Part shown: positions 33,695 through 38,853 of the stretch, one piece after another
Numbering within the stretch: the first letter of the stretch is position 1
Layout: each line of letters opens with the position of its first letter
NCBI GenBank assembly: GCA_001414345.1
Contig: LLCB01000326.1
Span: 1-38,853, forward strand
Reading direction: 5' to 3'
Origin: Hymenoscyphus infarciens
Taxonomy: Eukaryota > Ascomycota > Leotiomycetes > Helotiales > Helotiaceae
DNA length: 38,853 nucleotides
Program-made: the position numbers and the translations under genes
The notes under the pieces: model-generated
Databases searched by the model: none
Told to the model about the DNA's origin: nothing
What the model saw: only the letters and a program-made list of their open reading frames with translations

Positions 33695-35244
33695 TTATAC
33701 GGTATCCCGCCAAGAGTGCCCTGAGATCCAATGGCCTTACTACCGTATGCTCAGCATGTCTGCGACAGACTCCCACCCTCTCTTCGCGCTCCATAGCCAG
33801 AGCTTTCTCCAGGACCACCGTCCCCATCGCCGGCAACACGCCACGGTTAAGAACCGAATATTTCTTTGCAAATGGATCATTGGAAAAGACAAGAGCGGGC
33901 TCGAGGAGGGGAGCAATCACATCTACCATACAAGAGACGAATTCAATTGCTGGTGGAAAAGCAACTTCCAAACCAAGTCAGACCACCCCTCCAACACTAG
34001 AGGCAGAATCAACAGAATCACTCCCACACCGTAAAAGACAAGCCGCCAAACGCGCCGCCGAAGCCTCCTCACAAGCTGATCTAGTTCTACCTACCAACAC
34101 CTCCTCAACCCTCACCGAAACCGCCGCCGCGGCTCCAATCAATTCCCTACGCCGACTCATCCCTATACTCCTCTCCCTCTCGAAACCACGACTGTCAGTC
34201 CTCGTCGTCCTAACCGCATGCGCAACTTACTCCCTCTACCCCGTCCCCGAAATGCTGTCGCCATCATTGACAGACACGCCCTCCCTCTCAACCCTCACCC
34301 TCTTCTTCCTCACCACAGGCACCACCCTGTGCGCCGCCTCCGCAAACGCCTTCAACATGCTTTACGAACCCAAATGGGACGCCATGATGACTCGAACACG
34401 CAACCGACCTCTAGTACGAAAATTGATCTCTACAAGGGGTGCTGCGGCCTTTGCGATTCTCAGCGGGTTGGTGGGAACAACAGCCTTATACTTTGGTGTG
34501 AACCCCACGGTTTCCTTCCTCGGGGCCATGAACATCCTCCTGTATGCCGGAGTGTATACGCCCCTGAAACGGGTTTCTGTCATCAATACCTGGGTGGGGG
34601 CCATTGTTGGTGGAATTCCCCCGATGATGGGTTGGGCCGCTGCGGCCGGACAATCTGCTACGGAAGCGGGGGATTGGAGGGAGTTGACGTTGGGAGTGGA
34701 AAATGCGGGAGGTTGGTTACTGGCGGGTCTGCTTGTCGCATGGCAGTTCCCGCATTTCATGTCACTTTCTTGGTCGATTCGGGAGGAATATAAGAATGCG
34801 GGATATAAAATGTTATGTTGGGTGAACCCCGCTCGTAACGGTCGAGTCGCAGTACGCTACAGTCTCGCATTCATTCCTATTTGCATCGGACTTTGTTACT
34901 ACAACATCACGGAATGGTCGTTTGCCGTGGCTAGTACACCTATCAATGTCTGGCTGGTCCGAGAAGCCGTCAAGTTTTGGAAACTCGAGGGACAGAAAGG
35001 CAGTGCAAAGGGCTTGTTTTGGGCAAGTGTATGGCATCTACCAGTAGTGATGATTCTGGCCATGGTAGAGAAGAAGGGGATGTGGCAGCGAGTTTGGAGG
35101 GCTGCGGTTGGAGAACCAGACTTTGAAGAGGACGAAGAGTGGCTTGAGGAGGATGAGGAGGAGGCGGTGTTGAGTGCAAGCAAGAAACAAGTCAGTCCGG
35201 AAGCGAGAACTGCGGCGATAGCAGCACTGCCATCTCAGCGGTAA
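33691..35244 (+). CDS. COX10: Protohaem IX farnesyltransferase, mitochondrial (haem O synthase)
   Basis: 517 aa, one exon. It transfers a farnesyl group to haem B to make haem O, the precursor of the haem A of cytochrome c oxidase, in the mitochondrial inner membrane. The N-terminus (about 1-50, MIIRYPAKSAL...; basic, Ser/Thr rich, hardly acidic) is a typical import presequence, followed by a low-complexity linker to about 155. The UbiA prenyltransferase core has the polar metal/diphosphate motif NAFNMLYEPKWDAMMTRTRN at about 219-238, then RPL, VGGIPPMMGW near 305-315 and WQFPHFMSLSW at 351-361, with about seven to nine hydrophobic segments. An acidic tail (EEDEEWLEEDEEE) ends the protein. 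The first in-frame ATG is 33691; the nine codons before it lack an ATG. An uORF overlaps the start. Confidence 0.95.
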   Translation: MIIRYPAKSALRSNGLTTVCSACLRQTPTLSSRSIARAFSRTTVPIAGNTPRLRTEYFFANGSLEKTRAGSRRGAITSTIQETNSIAGGKATSKPSQTTPPTLEAESTESLPHRKRQAAKRAAEASSQADLVLPTNTSSTLTETAAAAPINSLRRLIPILLSLSKPRLSVLVVLTACATYSLYPVPEMLSPSLTDTPSLSTLTLFFLTTGTTLCAASANAFNMLYEPKWDAMMTRTRNRPLVRKLISTRGAAAFAILSGLVGTTALYFGVNPTVSFLGAMNILLYAGVYTPLKRVSVINTWVGAIVGGIPPMMGWAAAAGQSATEAGDWRELTLGVENAGGWLLAGLLVAWQFPHFMSLSWSIREEYKNAGYKMLCWVNPARNGRVAVRYSLAFIPICIGLCYYNITEWSFAVASTPINVWLVREAVKFWKLEGQKGSAKGLFWASVWHLPVVMILAMVEKKGMWQRVWRAAVGEPDFEEDEEWLEEDEEEAVLSASKKQVSPEARTAAIAALPSQR

Positions 35245-35770
35245 GAAGTTGGAGAAACACCCGAGCACGGCAAGTTTTTGCTATCTCGTATTTTCATATC
35301 TTTCGTATCTATTACCCTTGTATTGTACATTGCATATGCATGGCATGGGGTGGGATGGGAATGGGGTTCTAGATTTGAGAAGAAGACTGTAGGAATATGG
35401 CGTTTGAAATGTTTGTGCCAAGGTTTCTATTTTGTACACAAGTACCCAAGTACCTTGTATTATGGCGGGGTGTTTCGTGTGACATGAAATCCTATTTTGA
35501 ACCCATCGGTAGGATTCTCACGGGGCCTGTAATCAAGGGTCTATGGTTGGTCTACTGCTCTCTTGATCTCTTTGTCGAGGGGATTGAATAGAAATTCTCA
35601 GCCGACTTATGAGGAGTCTAATATGTAAGTGAAAGTACCTGAAACTGCGAAAATTCTTCAACGTAAAGGGATGAGAGAAATTTGTTCAAAGCTGAGATTT
35701 CTTCGTCCCATCATTAATCTAACAATTCTTTCCTTCTGGAACGGTTAGTACAATAGAGATGAGTGAACTA
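35245..35770. other. COX10 downstream region
   Basis: Ordinary-composition sequence holds the probable 3' untranslated region (TATTGTACATTGCATATGCA near 35321). Several short open frames here have no motif and look accidental. Confidence 0.45.
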
Positions 35771-35775
35771 TTTTA

Positions 35776-35965
35776 CGACGAACATTTACTTGGTGCATTC
35801 TCTCAACCTCGTGTGTGCCCTTTGATCTTCCCAGTTTTTTGGGACAAGATTAAGAATGGAATAGGCTTGCGACGAACATTCACTATGTCTATCATCACAA
35901 CCTCTTTTAAGCAATGTGCTTTTCCCCAGTTTTTTGGGACAATAGTAATAATCGAATTTCCTTGC
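35776..35965. repeat. Two tandem units of a 94-95-bp repeat
   Basis: CGACGAACATT occurs at 35776 and 35870, and CCCAGTTTTTTGGGACAA at 35830 and 35925; a third CGACG is at 35965. The CCCAGTTTTTTGGGA element is itself an inverted repeat (CCCA...TGGG). The region between conserved blocks is diverged. It lies between the convergent COX10 and Myb-like genes. Confidence 0.75.
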
Positions 35966-36029
35966 GACGTAGTTAATCATGTAAGAGAGTTAGACTTGAG
36001 CGGCGATATTACCGGTGGTTTGTGTGGCT

Positions 36030-36485
36030 ATAATATTTCTTATATTATATTAAGTGATCTAATTAATACTAGAATTTTAAAGATAACTGATATTATAACA
36101 ATTCTTAGTAGAAAAAATAGTTAATCTAGAGGAGAATAATTCTTATAGCTAAGAACTAACTATTTTTTTTTAAAAAAAATAAAAGTTATATATTTTTTAT
36201 AGTAAATTATAATTATTTATAACTCTAAGAGAAGACTTTTCTTATTATAAGTCATCTCTACTAAATTAAGATTTATATAATAACTTTTTATTATTATAAA
36301 GTAGAGTTTTAAATAGTAAATATAAGTTATTATATTATATAATATCGATTTAGTACTATAAGGTATTAGCGTTAAAAACCTAATATTTATTGATTATTAT
36401 ACCTTTTTTGATAATATTTATTATATTAGATAAGAATTTATAATATTTATTATATAATATATATTACGATAATCTAATACAACAT
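36030..36485. repeat. AT-rich island with a T/A-rich hairpin (possible MITE relic)
   Basis: About 450 bp is nearly free of CpA/TpG, unlike its flanks. Inside it AAAAAATAGTTA (36112) pairs with TAACTATTTTTT (about 36156-36168) around a 30-bp loop. It could be the remnant of a small transposon mutated by RIP. No terminal repeats or duplications were confirmed. Confidence 0.5.
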
Positions 36486-36889
36486 CGTATTACCGTCCAA
36501 GTCTGAGGAGAGTACTCAAGTAAAAAAAGGCCAAAGTGTATTCAAAGTATCTTTCAGTTTAATTCAATCTTGCCGTTGAGGCTTTTGCCATTAAGGCTAT
36601 AGTCATACAAGAACACTTCTACCCAATTCAAAAAGGTCGTAAATCTCGTTATCCTTCTCTGTCTGTTGCCCCTGCAGTGCCGGCTGTAAATGAATGTTTT
36701 TGTCCTCTTCGTCTTCCCCAACCCAGTATTAAGTAAGGACCGTTTTTGCTCCACGCCTTATCCCATGAAAAATTCAAAACACCTCATGAACGCCTCATAG
36801 ACAAATCCTTGACCACTCCATGGATATTTTCAAACCAGAGAAATAACAAACAGGTGAAAACAAAACAGAAAATAGGAGAGGACGAAGAG
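36486..36889. other. Intergenic region downstream of the Myb-like gene
   Basis: Ordinary sequence, probably the 3' untranslated region of the minus-strand Myb-like gene. Short open frames here (for example 36554-36754, minus) have no recognisable features. Confidence 0.45.
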
Positions 36890-37889
36890 TCACTGTCTGG
36901 GTCGGTTGATGATGGCATCGATCCCCATGTCCATACTTGGTAAGCGTCCTCCATGCCCATGTCCTCCATTCATCTGTCCACCATTAACAGCATATCCATT
37001 CTGACTTCCACCTCCAACACCACTTCCCCCGGAATTCGAGTGGGTATGGCCATATCCTCCATACGATGAACGATCGCTAGAGCCATCATTGTAATCCCCA
37101 GATTCGAGATCTTCGATCTCTATCCCTGAATCATCACGGATTGAAGATGAAGAGTAGGGTTGGTAAGAAGGTGGGTAACTTGGTGATGGATGGGAGGGAT
37201 GAGAATGGTGGTTGGTAGAGAGACGTTCGCGGCGGGCTGAGGACCTAGCGGCTGTTTGCAGATTTTTTAATCCTTGGGACATACACTGTTTTCTTATTAG
37301 TTCTTGCTCTCATATTTGGGAAAGGAAAAGGGGGACAAACCTTCTGCTCAACCACACTCCATTTCTCCCCCGTCGCCTCGGCAAGACCAGCCCAAATCTC
37401 CCTTCTCATACCCATATAACTCCTCGCCAATCCCTCGAGCTTCGTCCCATCCCAATCATCCGCGTTCCGCTTCTCCATCAATCTCTCGTGACGCTTCCGA
37501 CATGCGTTTGGTGTTTTGAGCGGGAAGTACATTTGTTTAATGGGCTGCCAGTTCATGCCTGCGGAACGGGCATTCATGAGTGTCTGGTCGTCTGTGGGGG
37601 TCCATGCTCCTGACGAGGGACGGAGGGATGTGAGAGGGGAATGCACGGGTTGGAGAGGTGCGGATTGGGGCATGGTGTAGAGGGATTGGGATTGGGTTAT
37701 TGGTTGGACGGGGCCGCCAGTTGAGTAGCTTTGTTGATGATGGGTTTGTTGGGTGTAGGGCGACTGGGACATGGTATTTTGGAGGGGCACGGAGTAGTAG
37801 TTGTCTGAGTAGGGTTGGGTTGAGGTGACGGGGCTTTGGAGGTAGTAGCCTCCTGAGTTGTGGAGGGAACGTCTGTCGCCTTTTGGCAT
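36890..37889 (-). CDS. Myb/SANT-like DNA-binding domain protein (314 aa)
   Basis: Two minus-strand exons, 37889-37341 and 37285-36890, with a 55-bp phase-0 intron between (GTTTGT donor, AACTAATAAG branch site, ACAG acceptor). Residues 1-90 are Gln/Ser/Tyr/Pro rich, like a transcription-factor activation region. A Myb-like repeat is at about 94-140 (GAWTPTDDQTLMNARSAG, W114, then a NACRKRHERL recognition-helix-like stretch). A second, weaker repeat at about 150-195 (LEGLARSYM, W166, GEKW177, then KCMSQGLKNLQ) is completed only after splicing, which supports the intron. The C-terminal third is Ser/Gly/His rich and disordered. It is probably a nuclear transcription factor; targets are unknown. 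It converges with COX10. Confidence 0.85.
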
Positions 37890-38240
37890 TTTGAATGTGG
37901 GGGGGGGGGGCTAGGTGGTTGATTAAGTGTTGAAGAGAAAAGGTGTGTGTGTTGAGTCTTGTGAGAGAGGAGTGAGTGTATGGATGAGAGTGAAAGGTTG
38001 AAGATGTTATGCGTGTGTGGTGTAAGGATGAGAGTGGATATAGGATGAGTGGTTGAGAGTGAAAGAGTGGTGAGAATTAAGAGGAATTAGACGCCTCTCC
38101 TGGAGGGGTAGGTAGGGTTGACTGCGTATCAAACGAGCGGAATGCAAACTTTTTGGTTGAGAACAAAAAAATGAAATCGATGATAGGAAATATGAGAGAA
38201 TTTTGGGTCAAGGAAATCGCAAAGAAGTGTAAGGAAGACG
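37890..38240 (-). promoter_or_regulatory. Upstream region of the Myb-like gene, pyrimidine-rich on the coding strand
   Basis: On the minus strand this 350 bp is strongly CT-rich, a common feature of fungal promoters and 5' leaders. It includes a C run (complement of about 37899-37910) just before the ATG and repeated CACTCTCA/CATCC motifs (complements near 37985, 38027 and 38050). Confidence 0.45.
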
Positions 38241-38853
38241 AATGAAAAAGCTGACTGATCTGGGGAATAAAACAAGAAGGGAAAGGCCTCTGGGTTGGAC
38301 TGGGCGGGCCTCTACTTATATGGAATCGGATTGTGTTGTCTCTTGTGAATCTAGTGGTTTGGGTTCCATGATATCTTCAGAGAGATGGGGGCCGCGGCGC
38401 CAAACAACACACAAACCACGCGACTTGCAAGGTAGGCAGAAAGTACCCCAAAAGGGGTTTTAGCCTCAACAGACGCCGGATGTCCTAAATCGAGACCACG
38501 GACAAGCTGGTGAAACATTCAAGGGAGAATTTGGTGGTGTGTAACTGGATGGACACGGTAGATCTCCAAACCCAACGGTTTGGTTCACCTGCAACCGCGG
38601 ACTTTGAAACCCCCAGCCTTGATAGAGTAGGCGCGGAGTGTAGAAGGGAAGCTCCCAACTGTTTTTGTAGATCACGGTGAGGAGACAAGCCGGCTGTAGG
38701 ATTGGTCGGGAGGGTGGAGTGGGCGGCTATCTCATTTGATCAGACTAGGATGAGGTTAGATGGGACTAGGGTAAGGGGTGTAGTGAGCATGGGTCTGGCG
38801 TGTGTGAGGATGAATACGGGGGGTCTGGCGTGTAAGAAGGGGGGGGGGGGGGG
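38241..38853. other. Distal upstream region and window end; no gene recognised
   Basis: GC-moderate sequence without a supported gene. Short frames on both strands (38242-38463 plus; 38466-38688 minus) have no motifs. A 30-bp direct repeat starts GGGTCTGGCGTGT at 38791 and 38821, and the window ends in a run of 15 G. Confidence 0.45.

Noticed and set aside
35278..36124. Small protein genes after COX10 (69, 64 and 121 codons)
   Set aside because: They overlap the likely 3' untranslated region, the tandem repeat and the AT island; no motif or coding-type composition.
38791..38853. Telomere or subtelomeric repeat at the window end
   Set aside because: Only G-rich sequence with two 30-bp repeats and a G run; no TTAGGG array.
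1..38853. tRNA, rRNA or other structured RNA genes
   Set aside because: No cloverleaf with A/B-box-like sequence or conserved rRNA segment was recognised by eye; a covariance-model search would be decisive.

Overview
The window looks like nuclear DNA from a filamentous ascomycete (Pezizomycotina; a leotiomycete is my guess from gene style only). The genes have short GT-AG introns of 52 and 55 bp with CTAAT-type branch points. One gene is a clear mitochondrial COX10. Long AT-rich blocks have almost lost CpA/TpG while TpA is abundant, which is the mark of repeat-induced point mutation (RIP). GC content is strongly bimodal, with sharp borders between gene islands and transposon blocks.

Layout. 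1-11.24 kb is a transposon block: an AT-rich element cut by the window edge, interrupted by a full-length Ty1/copia element (991-10219, TSD cttat), which is itself interrupted by a 3.0-kb non-autonomous LTR element, here called A (1364-4395, TSD cttac). 11.24-13.45 kb is a small gene island with one intact MFS (DHA1-type) transporter. 13457-26776 is a large composite hAT transposon with 8-bp duplications (ataggtag) and matching terminal inverted repeats. Its transposase is RIP-ruined, and it carries a second A element that is split by a second copia copy (16037-22246, minus strand, TSD actag) and by a 979-bp miniature LTR element, here called C (22423-23401, TSD aaacc). 26.78-27.46 kb is an unmutated spacer without a recognisable gene. 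27460-31082 is a 3.6-kb inverted-repeat element whose degraded reading frame I do not recognise; its right part is an inverted copy of the first 835 bases of the window. 31.1-38.85 kb is a gene-rich segment: an F-box-like protein (+), COX10 (+) and a Myb/SANT-like protein (-), with two small AT-rich islands between them.

How the parts relate. The four genes are not an operon or an obvious metabolic cluster. COX10 is a conserved housekeeping gene for haem A synthesis. The F-box-like and Myb-like proteins are probable regulatory proteins. The MFS transporter is marooned between two RIP-inactivated transposon blocks, with the hAT end only 87 bp past its stop codon. The most informative structure is the nest of transposons: A inserted in copia at one site and copia inserted in A at another, each with target-site duplications, so the two families were active in overlapping periods before RIP silenced them. 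No RNA genes, CRISPR arrays or bacterial-type features were seen.
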